Source: Candidatus Enterococcus testudinis (GTDB taxonomy: Bacteria > Bacillota > Bacilli > Lactobacillales > Enterococcaceae). Taken from it: 64,000 bases of DNA. Every line of letters starts with the position of its first letter. Position 1 is the stretch's first letter. A model generated the notes under the pieces. The model was not told the origin of the DNA, ran no database searches, and was given only the letters and a program-made list of their open reading frames with translations. The stretch covers positions 2,368,528 through 2,432,527 of the forward strand of contig NZ_NGKU01000001.1 of assembly GCF_002140915.1 (NCBI RefSeq), read 5' to 3'. A program made the translations under genes and the position numbers. This document shows, one piece after another, positions 22,931-31,778 of the stretch.

Positions 22931-23176
22931 TTATTTACCATCAATGATATTCAATCGGACTTTCTTGGGTCCGTTGGTGCGAACGCTGTAAACGATTGTG
23001 CGGATCGCTTTCGCGACACGTCCTTGTTTACCGATGATTCGACCAATATCATCAGGCGCCACGGTAAGGTTATATTCTAAGAAATCTTCTGACTCGACCA
23101 CTTCAAGGTGGATCTCATCAGGCTTGGTAACCAATGGTGAAACGATCATTAAGACTAATTCTTGCAAATCTTTCAT
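22931..23176 (-). CDS. khpA: KH-domain RNA-binding protein KhpA
   Basis: Single KH-domain protein of 81 residues. The RNA-binding GxxG loop is IIGKQGR, followed by VAKAIRTIVYSV. KhpA pairs with KhpB (Jag/EloR) in Streptococcus and relatives and influences cell elongation and sRNA or mRNA binding. It lies 11 bases downstream of rpsP in the same operon; AAGGTGAC precedes its ATG. Confidence 0.95.
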   Translation of the reverse strand: MKDLQELVLMIVSPLVTKPDEIHLEVVESEDFLEYNLTVAPDDIGRIIGKQGRVAKAIRTIVYSVRTNGPKKVRLNIIDGK

Positions 23177-23187
23177 CCGAAGTCACC

Positions 23188-23463
23188 TTATTTCTTTGCG
23201 TATTTTGCTTCGTGGTGTTTTTTCATAACGCCTTCTTTAGAAAGGATGTTACGAACTGTATCAGAAGGTTGTGCACCTTTAGATAACCAATCAAGAACTA
23301 AGTCTTCTTTGATTGTTACTAGAGCTGGGTCTTGTAAAGGATTGTAAGTACCCACTGTTTCGATGAAACGTCCGTCACGAGGAGAACGTGAATCTGCTAC
23401 AACAATACGGTAAAAAGGTTTCTTTTTAGAACCCATGCGTTTTAAACGAATTTTAACTGCCAT
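23188..23463 (-). CDS. rpsP: 30S ribosomal protein S16
   Basis: Protein of 91 residues that begins [32 protein letters not shown], the invariant S16 signature (quoted in part), followed by [10 protein letters not shown]. It stabilises the 5' domain of 16S rRNA. First gene of a short operon with khpA. Confidence 0.98.
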   Translation of the reverse strand: MAVKIRLKRMGSKKKPFYRIVVADSRSPRDGRFIETVGTYNPLQDPALVTIKEDLVLDWLSKGAQPSDTVRNILSKEGVMKKHHEAKYAKK

Positions 23464-23718
23464 TAATTACACCTCCATTGATTTAATCACAAGAGCTAGT
23501 TTAACAGGTTTTCGAGGTGGTGTAAAGAGTTTTTTCTTTACAGTTAAAATTTTTTTGTTTTTTCTCTTTTCCTAGCTATGGATATCTTTTGCCAGAATCC
23601 AAAATCACGCGTATCATTAATTGTAGAGCAGGTTCGTTATACGCCGATTCATTTTATTTGCGTTTATTACTTACTTTTGGTAAGCTCAAAGAGTAAACAA
23701 TATAAGGAGGAATTTTAG

Positions 23719-24270
23719 ATGACAAAAAAAATTGGTTTTATCGTAGGTAGTTTGCGTGAAGGGTCTTTTAACAAAATCGTAGCAAAAAAATTCGCAGATT
23801 TGTTGCCAGAAGGCTTCGAAGCGGTTTTTCTTGAGATTGGTCAACTGCCTTTCTACAATGAAGATTTAGACGTCGACGGTCAAGTACCGGCAGAATGGGC
23901 AAGTTTCCGTCAAGACGTTCAAGGGGTTGATGGTGTCTTCTTCTTCACACCTGAATACAATCGTTCTGTACCAGCCGTCTTGAAAAATGCATTAGACGTT
24001 GGTTCACGTCCATATGGAGCTAGCAGCTGGGGCGGCAAACCTGCATTGGTCGTAAGTGTTTCACCTGGTGCAATCGCTGGCTTTGGTGCCAACCATCATT
24101 TACGTCAATCACTTGTCTTTTTGGATATGCCAACTTTGCAACAACCTGAAGCCTACATTGGCGGCATCACAAACTTGATTGATGAAAACAATGAAATCAA
24201 AGCCGATACCGTCAACTTTTTCCAAACAATCACAGATAAATACATTGAATTCTTCAATCGTTTCAACTAG
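23719..24270 (+). CDS. NADPH-dependent FMN reductase
   Basis: Flavodoxin-like reductase of 183 residues. It has the FMN-phosphate loop GSLREGSFNK at the start, the isoalloxazine loop FFTPEYNRSVPAVLKNALDVGS and a C-terminal PEAYIGG segment, all typical of the YieF/ChrR/azoreductase group. Such enzymes reduce quinones, azo dyes or chromate with NAD(P)H. AAGGAGG precedes the ATG. Monocistronic with a strong terminator. Confidence 0.92.
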   Translation: MTKKIGFIVGSLREGSFNKIVAKKFADLLPEGFEAVFLEIGQLPFYNEDLDVDGQVPAEWASFRQDVQGVDGVFFFTPEYNRSVPAVLKNALDVGSRPYGASSWGGKPALVVSVSPGAIAGFGANHHLRQSLVFLDMPTLQQPEAYIGGITNLIDENNEIKADTVNFFQTITDKYIEFFNRFN

Positions 24271-24280
24271 AGTCCAATCA

Positions 24281-24312
24281 AAAAGGTGCAGCATGAGCTG
24301 CACCTTTTTTCA
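24281..24312. terminator. Bidirectional terminator
   Basis: Stem AAAAGGTGCAGC / GCTGCACCTTTT with a three-to-four-base loop and T6, between the FMN reductase gene and the convergent RibD-C-like gene. Confidence 0.85.
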
Positions 24313-24318
24313 TTTGCC

Positions 24319-24840
24319 TTATTGTTGGATTGAGCGTTTGTAATGCAACTCCAACAATTGCCCCATCTGGGTGGTTTCTATCAACTGTAACCGAGAAAAA
24401 TACGTGCCTTCTTGGAACAGTCGTTTTCCTTTGCCTAAGAGCACTGGCGCTATCTGGATAAACCATTCATCGATCAGATCTGCTTCAAGAATCGGTTTAA
24501 GCAGCTGCCCGCCTCCGACAACCCAGATGTTTTTTTCTTTGTGGGTTTGTAAGAACGTCACTGGATCTCCTTCTACAATGTTGGCATCTGGCAATGGTTC
24601 TGTTAAAGAAGTAGAACAGACATAATTCTCTTTTTCTGGATAGAGCAACGCACCAGACAACAACTTTTTGGCTTCCTGATACGTTTTACGCCCCATGAGC
24701 GTTGTATCGATCGTCTCAAAGAAAGCTTCATAGGTGGTTTCTAATCCTGTATCAGTCTCAAACAACCACGTCAATCCATCCGCTTGATCAGCTAAATAGC
24801 CATCCATACTCACTGCACCATAAAAAACAACTTTGCCCAT
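24319..24840 (-). CDS. RibD C-terminal/dihydrofolate-reductase-fold protein
   Basis: Protein of 173 residues starting GKVVFYGAVSMDGYLAD, with the motifs DTTLMGRKTYQE, IWVVGGGQLLKPIL and WFIQIAPVLLGKGKRLF. These define the small standalone RibD_C (YyaP/YwjB) family, which adopts the DHFR fold and binds NADPH. Real dihydrofolate or riboflavin reductase activity is not implied, and the substrate is unknown. AAGGGATG before the ATG at 24840 is better placed than for one at 24849. Confidence 0.88.
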   Translation of the reverse strand: MGKVVFYGAVSMDGYLADQADGLTWLFETDTGLETTYEAFFETIDTTLMGRKTYQEAKKLLSGALLYPEKENYVCSTSLTEPLPDANIVEGDPVTFLQTHKEKNIWVVGGGQLLKPILEADLIDEWFIQIAPVLLGKGKRLFQEGTYFSRLQLIETTQMGQLLELHYKRSIQQ

Positions 24841-24873
24841 GCTATTCATCCCTTCTTTTATCTATTACGAGGC

Positions 24874-25440
24874 TCATTTATCCGTTCCCTCTTGACGGCA
24901 AATACAACTGACCAGATGATCATTGACCATACCCACCGCTTCCATAAAGGCATAGATCGTGGTGGTACCTACAAACTTGAACCCTCTTTTTTTCAAATCT
25001 TTCGCTAATTGATCAGAAATTGCTGAATGGGTCGGTACGTCTTTCCCTATTTCAAACTGGTTGATGATCGGCTGATGATTGACATATCCCCAGAGGAATG
25101 CCGAAAAGCTGCCACATTCCTTTTGAATGGCCAGTACTGCATTGGCATTCGTGATGGCCGCTTCTATCTTTCGTCGATTGCGGATGATCCCTGCATCTAA
25201 CAGCAAGGCTTCAACTCTTGCGTCATTGTATGCTGCAACTGTCTGAATATCAAAGGCATCATAGGCTTGATCGAAATTGTCCATTTTATTTAAAATCGTT
25301 TGCCAGCTTAAACCTGCCTGATTCATATCCAAGACCAATTTGCGAAACAATTGGCGGTCATCATATTCGGGCTTTCCCCACACAGTATCGTGGTAAACTT
25401 GCATCGCCGCATTACTCGTTGCCCATTCACATCGTGTCAT
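24874..25440 (-). CDS. tag: DNA-3-methyladenine glycosylase I
   Basis: Helix-hairpin-helix glycosylase of 188 residues that removes 3-methyladenine from DNA. The zinc-snap residues are present: Cys4 (MTRCEWA), His17 (YHDTVWG), and the C-terminal His and Cys in NDHLVSCICR. The motifs LFRKLVLDMNQAGLSWQTIL and LKKRGFKFVGTTTIYAFMEAVGMVNDH are characteristic (both quoted in part). No operon partner except the preceding convergent-free neighbour 33 bases away; it may share a transcript with the RibD-C-like gene. Confidence 0.95.
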   Translation of the reverse strand: MTRCEWATSNAAMQVYHDTVWGKPEYDDRQLFRKLVLDMNQAGLSWQTILNKMDNFDQAYDAFDIQTVAAYNDARVEALLLDAGIIRNRRKIEAAITNANAVLAIQKECGSFSAFLWGYVNHQPIINQFEIGKDVPTHSAISDQLAKDLKKRGFKFVGTTTIYAFMEAVGMVNDHLVSCICRQEGTDK

Positions 25441-25482
25441 GACAAAATCAGCTCCTTTTTTTGCTATTTTACCATAAATGAC

Positions 25483-25518
25483 TTTACTTCTACTAGTGTA
25501 CTGCGTATACTAGTACAC
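25483..25518 (+). promoter_or_regulatory. Promoter and operator of the GntR-ABC operon
   Basis: TTTACT (25483-25488), a 17-base spacer and TATACT (25506-25511) form the promoter. GTGTACT (25496-25502) and AGTACAC (25512-25518) form a perfect inverted repeat that encloses the -10, so binding of the YtrA-type regulator would occlude RNA polymerase. Confidence 0.75.
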
Positions 25519-25541
25519 ATAAACGAAAGGAGCTGGTATCG

Positions 25542-25925
25542 ATGGTCAGTATCAACAAGACCAGCAGCAAGCCTTATTATGAACAGTTGGTATTAAGCAT
25601 CAAAGAAGATATCGTTAACGGCATCTTATTGGCAGGTGATCAAATTCCTTCCGTACGAGAGATGGCCAAAACGCTGTTGATGAATCCAAACACTGTCAGT
25701 AAAGCGTATAAAGTGCTGGAAACAGAACAAGTGCTCGTGACGATCAAAGGCAAAGGCACCTTTGTTCAAGAAACGGACAGCTTGCCTAGAGACGAATTAC
25801 GGATCCAGCAGCTCAAAGAACGGTTAAAAGAGTTCGTCATCGAAGCCAGACATTTACAGCTCAGTATGCATGAAATCACCGAGTGGTTAACCATTTTTGA
25901 AGAAGAACTGGGGGGAACACAATGA
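25542..25925 (+). CDS. GntR-family regulator, YtrA subfamily
   Basis: Short regulator of 127 residues. The winged helix (about 10-75) reads YYEQLVLSIKEDIVNG, QIPSVREMAKTLLMNPNTVSKAY and KGKGTFV. Only about 50 residues of helical tail follow, with no effector domain, as in the YtrA group. These repressors control their own ABC-transporter operons and often respond to cell-wall antibiotics. It is the first gene of an operon in which its stop overlaps the ATG of the ATPase gene, and a palindrome overlaps the promoter. Confidence 0.92.
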   Translation: MVSINKTSSKPYYEQLVLSIKEDIVNGILLAGDQIPSVREMAKTLLMNPNTVSKAYKVLETEQVLVTIKGKGTFVQETDSLPRDELRIQQLKERLKEFVIEARHLQLSMHEITEWLTIFEEELGGTQ

Positions 25926-26803
25926 AGATTGAACACGTGACCAAAATCATTGACCAGCAACCGATCATAGAAGATGTCAATTTTTCTTTAAGTCGTGGCG
26001 AGATTGTCGGATTGATTGGCCGTAATGGCTCAGGAAAAACAACGTTGTTTCGAACGATTGCAGGACATTACTTGTTAGATGATGGTGAGATATCAATAGA
26101 AGATCAGCGCATAGATCTCCACCCTCAATTCAAAGAAGAAATTTTTTATATTGATGAAAAAGAAAATTTTTTAAACGCCTATTCATTAAGGAAAATCAAT
26201 CAATTGTATCGGCAGGCATATCCCCGTTTTGACCAAGATCTATACTTGGAAACGATGCAGCTTCATGGTTTGCCCCTCAATCATTCTTACCGCCGCATGT
26301 CCAAAGGGATGCAAGGGTTGTATAAAATGATTTTGGCGATTGCTTCCAATGCAACCTTTTTGTTGTTAGATGAACCTTTCGATGGTCTTGACGTGATCGT
26401 ACGCAAAAAAGTAGTCGGTCTTTTGTTGGAAAATCTTGGTGAAAGCCAACGAACGGCATTGATTGCTTCTCACAATTTGAATGAATTGGAAACGATCATT
26501 GACCGAGCATTATTGATCAAAGGCAAGACGATCGAAGCAGATTATCGTTTGGAAAGCCTCCGGGAAAATGCCCGCAAGATCCAACTGGTCTTTCGCAGCA
26601 AACAAGTCCCACCACTGATCAAGCAACATGCGAAGTTGGTCCAGCGGCAAGGTCGCGTGCTCGTCGCATTATTTGAGCACTATGATCAAGAATTGGCTGA
26701 AGCGATCCGCCGTTTGGATCCACTATTGTGTGAAGAACTGCCGTTGACACTAGAAGACCTGTTCGAGGCGAACTTAAGCCGCGAAACATTGATGAAAGGA
26801 TAA
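25922..26803 (+). CDS. ABC transporter ATP-binding protein (YtrB-like)
   Basis: ATPase of 293 residues. Walker A is GRNGSGKTT, the signature region is degenerate (RRMSKGMQGLYKM), Walker B is FLLLDEPFDGLD and the switch His lies in SHNLNE. The C-terminal 80 residues form a helical extension common in this group. It overlaps the GntR gene by 4 bases and is followed by the permease gene after 10 bases. Together they would form a three-gene YtrA-type exporter operon. Confidence 0.92.
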   Translation: MKIEHVTKIIDQQPIIEDVNFSLSRGEIVGLIGRNGSGKTTLFRTIAGHYLLDDGEISIEDQRIDLHPQFKEEIFYIDEKENFLNAYSLRKINQLYRQAYPRFDQDLYLETMQLHGLPLNHSYRRMSKGMQGLYKMILAIASNATFLLLDEPFDGLDVIVRKKVVGLLLENLGESQRTALIASHNLNELETIIDRALLIKGKTIEADYRLESLRENARKIQLVFRSKQVPPLIKQHAKLVQRQGRVLVALFEHYDQELAEAIRRLDPLLCEELPLTLEDLFEANLSRETLMKG

Positions 26804-26813
26804 AGGTGACCCT

Positions 26814-27971
26814 ATGTTGATGTCTATATTTAAAGCGCGTTATGGTAAAGCACTGATTGGTGTTTGTTTCATCTTGATGGCTATCTATCTCGGTGCCGGC
26901 TGGCAAAGCCAAAAAGACTGGCATACTCAATACAACTACCTTCATTCAGATGAATTTGTCTATGATTATACCAATCATCCCTCCTACTATGTGAAAAGCT
27001 ATGACGGAGAGAAAGAAATTCCTTACGAATCTATGGATGACTATCGGCAAGACGTATTGACTATTGGCAAAACACGCGATGACACAGAGACCTATTACTA
27101 TAATGATTTTAATTTTTCATTATCGATATTTGTTTTACCCCTGTTATTTGTTTTTGGATTCCTTACATTCTTTGTAGACTATCGCACGAATTTCACACGT
27201 TTTCTGTTGTCATTACCATTCCAACGAAAAGAAATATTTCGTAAAAAGATAGTTTTTGTTCTTGTGCCAATCATTGGTGCATTGACTGTAGGAATTGTTG
27301 GAAACTTCTTACTCAGAATAATGATGATTGATTCCCATTATTTTCTCATTCCACTTTCCAAGCTACTTTTGTCAGGAATCAGTACACTAGTTACTAACCT
27401 ATTGGTTTTCGCCACGGGATTGCTTTGTGGTATCTTGTTGGGTAATTTAGTCGCAGCCCCATTATCCATCATCTTTATTCTTTTCTTAGCGGCTCAGGGT
27501 AATTATTTTTACAGCAGCTGCCGTATGCTATTTAGTTTGCTTGTTTCAAATGGAGCGACCGATTATTATACTCCTTTTAATCTTTGGGTCGCTTGGCCGG
27601 AGGGCGTTTCATACCCAATATGGATCTATTTGCTTTATGGGTTCTTCATTCTATTGATGCTGATTTTATCTGAAAAAATATTTCTCCGTCTCTCATTAGA
27701 CAACGAGGGTGATTATGTAACAGTTCCTGCCTTTCGAGCCCCAACGTATTGGTTGATGTCCATAGGCACTTGGTTGTATTTATTGATGATTTCCTATTTC
27801 CCTCATGATTTATATAATGTACATCTATACGATGATTCAAACGAGAGTTATCAAGGATTGATCATTAGAGCAATTCTCCTGTTGTTTGTTTGCATAATCA
27901 TCAGCTTACTAATGGTTTATCCGAAAGAACTCATGAATTGGTGGCACAAGCGCCGCAACAAGCTGGCGTGA
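26814..27971 (+). CDS. ABC transporter permease
   Basis: Membrane protein of 385 residues with about six helices: one near the N terminus (about 12-30), then a large extracytoplasmic loop (about 35-95) rich in Tyr and Asp, then five to six helices to the end. RTNFTRFLLSLPFQRKEIFRKK (quoted in part) is the cytoplasmic coupling segment seen in ABC-2-type permeases. It pairs with the preceding ATPase. Substrate unknown; YtrA-type operons often protect against envelope-active compounds. Confidence 0.85.
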   Translation: MLMSIFKARYGKALIGVCFILMAIYLGAGWQSQKDWHTQYNYLHSDEFVYDYTNHPSYYVKSYDGEKEIPYESMDDYRQDVLTIGKTRDDTETYYYNDFNFSLSIFVLPLLFVFGFLTFFVDYRTNFTRFLLSLPFQRKEIFRKKIVFVLVPIIGALTVGIVGNFLLRIMMIDSHYFLIPLSKLLLSGISTLVTNLLVFATGLLCGILLGNLVAAPLSIIFILFLAAQGNYFYSSCRMLFSLLVSNGATDYYTPFNLWVAWPEGVSYPIWIYLLYGFFILLMLILSEKIFLRLSLDNEGDYVTVPAFRAPTYWLMSIGTWLYLLMISYFPHDLYNVHLYDDSNESYQGLIIRAILLLFVCIIISLLMVYPKELMNWWHKRRNKLA

Positions 27972-27988
27972 TTGAATGTTACTCCTAG

Positions 27989-28026
27989 AAACCAGTTTTA
28001 CGCTGTCAGTAAAACTGGTTTTTCTG
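27989..28026 (+). terminator. Terminator of the GntR-ABC operon
   Basis: Perfect stem AAACCAGTTTTAC / GTAAAACTGGTTT with a seven-base loop and a T tract. Confidence 0.88.
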
Positions 28027-28063
28027 TCGGCTTTTTTGTATGATATGAACAAGGAGGGGGACA

Positions 28064-29131
28064 ATGAAAAAAATAATGCTTTATATTGGTGTTGTCGTTG
28101 GAGTCATTCTGGTGGCATTGCTATGCTACATCGCTTATTTGTTCCTAAGCTATCATCGCATCGCTGATAATCAAGAATTAACGCCTGACGTCAATAATCA
28201 GGAAACCTTGTCCACGAACCAATCTTATCGTGGGATGACTTTCAATATTGGCTATGGTGCCTATACCGCCGATTACACTTTCTTTATGGATGGTGGAAAA
28301 AGCGCCCGCGCCAAAGACCAAGCAACTGTTGAATCAAATATGGCAGGTGTGGCTGCTACCACTGAATCAATTGATCCAACGATTTCTTTTTTCCAAGAAG
28401 TCGATCAAGATGGGGATCGTTCTCGCCATGTGGATGAAGTAGCCTTTTTGCAACAACAATTTGCTGACAACAGCAGTGTCTATGCAAAAAACTATCAGTC
28501 TGCTTATTTATTCTATCCATTCTTAGAACCAATCGGCAAAGCGACTTCTGGACTCGTGACCCTTGCCCAGAGTGAGATCACACAAGCCACCCGTTATTCA
28601 TTGCCGATCGAAACCAATTTCAATAAATTTTTTGATTTAGACCGGGCCTTTTCTGTGAGTCATCTCCCCGTATCAAATGGCAAAGAATTGATTGCGATCA
28701 ACGTTCACTTATCCGCCTATACGGATGATCCCGCTGTGCAAGAAGCGCAGATCAATAAATTGTATGACGTGATGACTGCTGCCTATCAGGCAGGAAACTA
28801 TGTATTGGTTGGCGGCGATTTTAACCATGATATGCTGGCCAATAGTCCGAGGATTTTCAAGACGACAGCTGACCGCCATAGTTGGGACCAACCTTTCCCG
28901 GAATCGACTTTACCTGAAGGCTTTAGCATCCCTAAAGGCCAGATTGCTGAAGAATCAATTCCCACGACGCGTAAATTAGATATTCCCTATGAACCTGGTG
29001 TGTCTTATGTCAGTGTCTTAGACGGATTTATGGTGTCCGACAATATAACTGTCGAACAAGTGGCCGTTCACGATGGCGCATTTGAGTATTCCGATCATAA
29101 TCCAGTTGTGATCGATTTTACGCTAAAGTGA
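28064..29131 (+). CDS. Membrane-anchored endonuclease/exonuclease/phosphatase family protein
   Basis: Protein of 355 residues. An N-terminal helix (about 5-27) anchors or exports it, and the rest is the metal-dependent EEP fold: MTFNIGYGAY, FFQEVDQDGDRS, HLPVSNGKELIAINVHLSAY, VLVGGDFNHDM and the catalytic YSDHNPVVIDF at the end. The family contains DNase I, sphingomyelinases and inositol-phosphatases; the extracytoplasmic location favours a phospholipid or extracellular nucleic acid substrate, but this is inference. AAGGAGG precedes the ATG. Confidence 0.88.
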   Translation: MKKIMLYIGVVVGVILVALLCYIAYLFLSYHRIADNQELTPDVNNQETLSTNQSYRGMTFNIGYGAYTADYTFFMDGGKSARAKDQATVESNMAGVAATTESIDPTISFFQEVDQDGDRSRHVDEVAFLQQQFADNSSVYAKNYQSAYLFYPFLEPIGKATSGLVTLAQSEITQATRYSLPIETNFNKFFDLDRAFSVSHLPVSNGKELIAINVHLSAYTDDPAVQEAQINKLYDVMTAAYQAGNYVLVGGDFNHDMLANSPRIFKTTADRHSWDQPFPESTLPEGFSIPKGQIAEESIPTTRKLDIPYEPGVSYVSVLDGFMVSDNITVEQVAVHDGAFEYSDHNPVVIDFTLK

Positions 29132-29173
29132 GAATGACTGCTTCATACTCTTACACGTAAGGAGGAACCGTCC

Positions 29174-29572
29174 ATGGTGCTTGTGTATACAGATTCAATT
29201 GAAAATGAAGAAGCAATTGCTACGATTTTACACCAACAGTCTGCTGAACTCACTGCTTCGCCTCCCATAAAAGATACATTTTCTATTTGTGCAATAGAAA
29301 ATGAACAATGGCTGGGTGGCTTGACCGCATCTTTGTTTGGCAATACCCTTCATTTATCCATGTTAGGTGTAGCCAAAGAATTTAGAGGGAAAAAGATTGG
29401 CTCACGTTTAATCGAGAGACTTGAAGAAATTGCCCACGAACAAAATTGTTTGTATATGACCGTGAACACACAAGATTATCAAGCAAAATCATTTTATGAA
29501 GGACATGGCTTCTCGGTTTTCGCACATCTTGCAGACACCCCCTTTACGGGAACGACTAAATTTTATCTATAA
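29174..29572 (+). CDS. GNAT-family N-acetyltransferase
   Basis: Protein of 132 residues. The acetyl-CoA motif reads LGVAKEFRGKKIGSRLIERLEE, with Arg/Gly-rich pyrophosphate loop, and the closing strand-helix is QDYQAKSFYEGHGFSVFA. The acceptor is unknown. AAGGAGG precedes the ATG. It follows the EEP gene by 42 bases and ends at a strong terminator, so the two may be cotranscribed. Confidence 0.9.
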   Translation: MVLVYTDSIENEEAIATILHQQSAELTASPPIKDTFSICAIENEQWLGGLTASLFGNTLHLSMLGVAKEFRGKKIGSRLIERLEEIAHEQNCLYMTVNTQDYQAKSFYEGHGFSVFAHLADTPFTGTTKFYL

Positions 29573-29630
29573 AAGAAGCTTGTTTGATGACGATCGATGA
29601 CGTGAGAAAACATGTTGTTATTACACTAAA

Positions 29631-29661
29631 AACCCCCGCTCACAGAACATGAGCGGGGGTT
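29631..29661. terminator. Bidirectional terminator
   Basis: Very GC-rich perfect stem AACCCCCGCTCA / TGAGCGGGGGTT with a short loop, between the GNAT gene and the convergent CsbD-like gene. Confidence 0.88.
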
Positions 29662-29671
29662 GCTTTATGGA

Positions 29672-29866
29672 TCAATCTCTTTTGTCGTCTTTCTTATCGA
29701 AGAAGTGATTCACTTTACGAGAAACATCGTCAGCGAAATCCTCTACTTTGTCTTTGGCTTTGCCGTAGTTGTTTTGGGCTTTGCCTTTCAATTCTTCGGA
29801 GTCATCCCCCGTAAGTTTGCCTTTTGTTTCGGTTACTTTACCTTCTACACGATCTTTGTTTGTCAT
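29672..29866 (-). CDS. CsbD-family stress protein
   Basis: Small, highly charged protein of 64 residues starting MTNKDRVEGKVTETKGKLTG, the CsbD signature, then a Lys/Asp-rich helix. CsbD-like proteins are general-stress proteins with no defined biochemical role. GAGGAG is correctly spaced for the ATG at 29866; a TTG six bases upstream would be too close to it. Confidence 0.9.
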   Translation of the reverse strand: MTNKDRVEGKVTETKGKLTGDDSEELKGKAQNNYGKAKDKVEDFADDVSRKVNHFFDKKDDKRD

Positions 29867-29960
29867 CGTCAATGCTCCTCTCTTCTTTTCTATACTTAAA
29901 TAGTAGCACCAACGAGGAGAAAGTACGAATGATTTGCATGCCTATTTCATGATACACAAA

Positions 29961-29992
29961 AGACAGCCTAAGTTATGTATCATAGGCTGCCT
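29961..29992 (-). terminator. Terminator of ffh
   Basis: On the minus strand, stem AGGCAGCCTA / TAGGCTGTCT followed by TTTT, about 15 bases past the ffh stop. Confidence 0.75.
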
Positions 29993-30006
29993 GATCGTCT
30001 CTTGAT

Positions 30007-31425
30007 TTATTTCCGTTTCTTTTTCTTCTTCTTTTGTTTTTTGACCATGCGGTTCATTGCCATTTTGCCTAGTTTCCCTTTGACACCGCCGCCGAACATT
30101 TGGTCCATTCCTGGAATGTTCATATTGCCTTTGCTCATTTGCTGCATCATTTTGCGGGATTCTTTGAACTGTTTGATCATTCGATTGACTTCAACCACAC
30201 TATTACCTGAACCTGCCGCGATCCGGCGGCGACGGCTTGGATTCAATAAATCTGGGTTTTCCCGTTCCGCTGGGGTCATTGAATAGACCATGGCTTTTTG
30301 GCGGGCAATTTGTTTGGGATCGACTTTGACATTTTCAATTCCCGGCATTTGACTCATACCTGGAATCATTTTCAACAAGTCTTCGATTGGTCCCATGCCC
30401 ATCACTTGGTCGATTTGCTCAACGAAGTCGTTGAAATCGAAGGAATTTTCCTTCATCTTTTGTGCCAGCTCTTCGGCTTTTTTCTCATCATAATCTTGTT
30501 GGGCTTTTTCAATCAGGGTCAGCATATCCCCCATACCCAAGATACGACTAGACATCCGATCTGGATGGAAGACTTCAAGGTCAGTCAATTTCTCGCCAGT
30601 ACCGGTAAATTTGATTGGTGCCCCAGTGACTTGACGAATAGACAGTGCAGCCCCACCACGGGTATCGCCATCTAATTTGGTGATCACGACACCAGTGATG
30701 CCTAATTGTTGATTGAAGCTTTCCGCAACGTTGACCGCATCTTGCCCTGTCATCGCATCGACCACCAGCAGAATCTCATTTGGCTGTGCCAAGTCTTTGA
30801 TTTGCTTCAATTCGTCCATCAGCTGCGTATCGATGTGCAGACGTCCAGCTGTATCGATTAGGACGTAATCATTTTTCTTTTCTTGCGCCACTGCCAACCC
30901 TTGACGGACGATCTCTACAGGGCTCACATCCGTACCCATATCAAACACAGGTACATTCAGTTGTTGACCCAATACTTTCAATTGGTCGATCGCCGCTGGT
31001 CGATAGATATCCCCTGCGATCATCAACGGGCGAGCATTTTCGGTCTTCATCAAATGATTGGCTAATTTACCAGCAAAGGTCGTTTTACCTGCACCTTGTA
31101 ATCCTGCCATCATGATGATTGTCGGGATTTTCGGTGATTTTTCGATACCGACTGTTTCTGAACCCAACGTTTTGGTCAGTTCTTCATCCACGATTTTGAC
31201 GATTTGTTGAGCTGGGGAAAGACTGTCTAATACCTCAACACCGATTGCCCGTTCACGGACATTCTTGGTAAATTCTTTGACGACTTGTAAATTTACGTCG
31301 GCTTCTAGTAAAGCCAAACGAATTTCACGCATCATTTCTTTTACGTCAGCTTCAGTCACTTTGCCTTTGCGGCGCAATTTGCTCATTGCCTGCTGGAGGC
31401 GATCTGTTAAACTTTCAAATGCCAT
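30007..31425 (-). CDS. ffh: Signal recognition particle protein Ffh
   Basis: SRP54 GTPase of 472 residues that targets nascent membrane proteins to FtsY and SecYEG. The N domain (about 1-90) has the ALLEADVN motif; the G domain holds GLQGAGKTT, DIYRPAA, DTAGR and TKLDGD; the methionine-rich M domain (about 300-450) binds 4.5S RNA through SRRRRIAAGSG. It ends in a lysine-rich tail. It is preceded by ylxM in the classical order. Confidence 0.98.
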   Translation of the reverse strand: MAFESLTDRLQQAMSKLRRKGKVTEADVKEMMREIRLALLEADVNLQVVKEFTKNVRERAIGVEVLDSLSPAQQIVKIVDEELTKTLGSETVGIEKSPKIPTIIMMAGLQGAGKTTFAGKLANHLMKTENARPLMIAGDIYRPAAIDQLKVLGQQLNVPVFDMGTDVSPVEIVRQGLAVAQEKKNDYVLIDTAGRLHIDTQLMDELKQIKDLAQPNEILLVVDAMTGQDAVNVAESFNQQLGITGVVITKLDGDTRGGAALSIRQVTGAPIKFTGTGEKLTDLEVFHPDRMSSRILGMGDMLTLIEKAQQDYDEKKAEELAQKMKENSFDFNDFVEQIDQVMGMGPIEDLLKMIPGMSQMPGIENVKVDPKQIARQKAMVYSMTPAERENPDLLNPSRRRRIAAGSGNSVVEVNRMIKQFKESRKMMQQMSKGNMNIPGMDQMFGGGVKGKLGKMAMNRMVKKQKKKKKKRK

Positions 31426-31439
31426 TTTTATTCATTCCT

Positions 31440-31778
31440 TTATTCTTCAATTTCTTGGAACTGTTGGATAAACCCTTGCAATGTTTCATCTTTTGGATAA
31501 TGGGTTTGTGTATAGTCAGTCAGTTGCTCAAGCAACGCTTCTCGCATAATGTAATTAGAAAACAAATGCAACTTTTTTTCATAATCTTCTAAGATGCGTT
31601 CCGTCCGCTTGATATTATCATAGACAGCTTGACGGCTGATTTCGTATTCTTCAGCGATTTCGCCTAGTGAAAAATCATCTCCGTAATACAATTCCATGTA
31701 ATTCATTTGTTTTTCTGTCAGCAATGTGGAATAAAATTCAAACAATGCATTCATTCGATTGGTTTTTTCAATTTCCAT
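31440..31778 (-). CDS. ylxM: YlxM/p13-family DNA-binding protein
   Basis: Helix-turn-helix protein of 112 residues: [16 protein letters not shown], then the [27 protein letters not shown]. Members are encoded next to ffh across Firmicutes and modulate SRP assembly in streptococci. GGAGG six bases before the ATG at 31778 decides the start over an upstream in-frame ATG. The first 11 bases overlap the end of the DUF523 gene. Confidence 0.95.
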   Translation of the reverse strand: MEIEKTNRMNALFEFYSTLLTEKQMNYMELYYGDDFSLGEIAEEYEISRQAVYDNIKRTERILEDYEKKLHLFSNYIMREALLEQLTDYTQTHYPKDETLQGFIQQFQEIEE

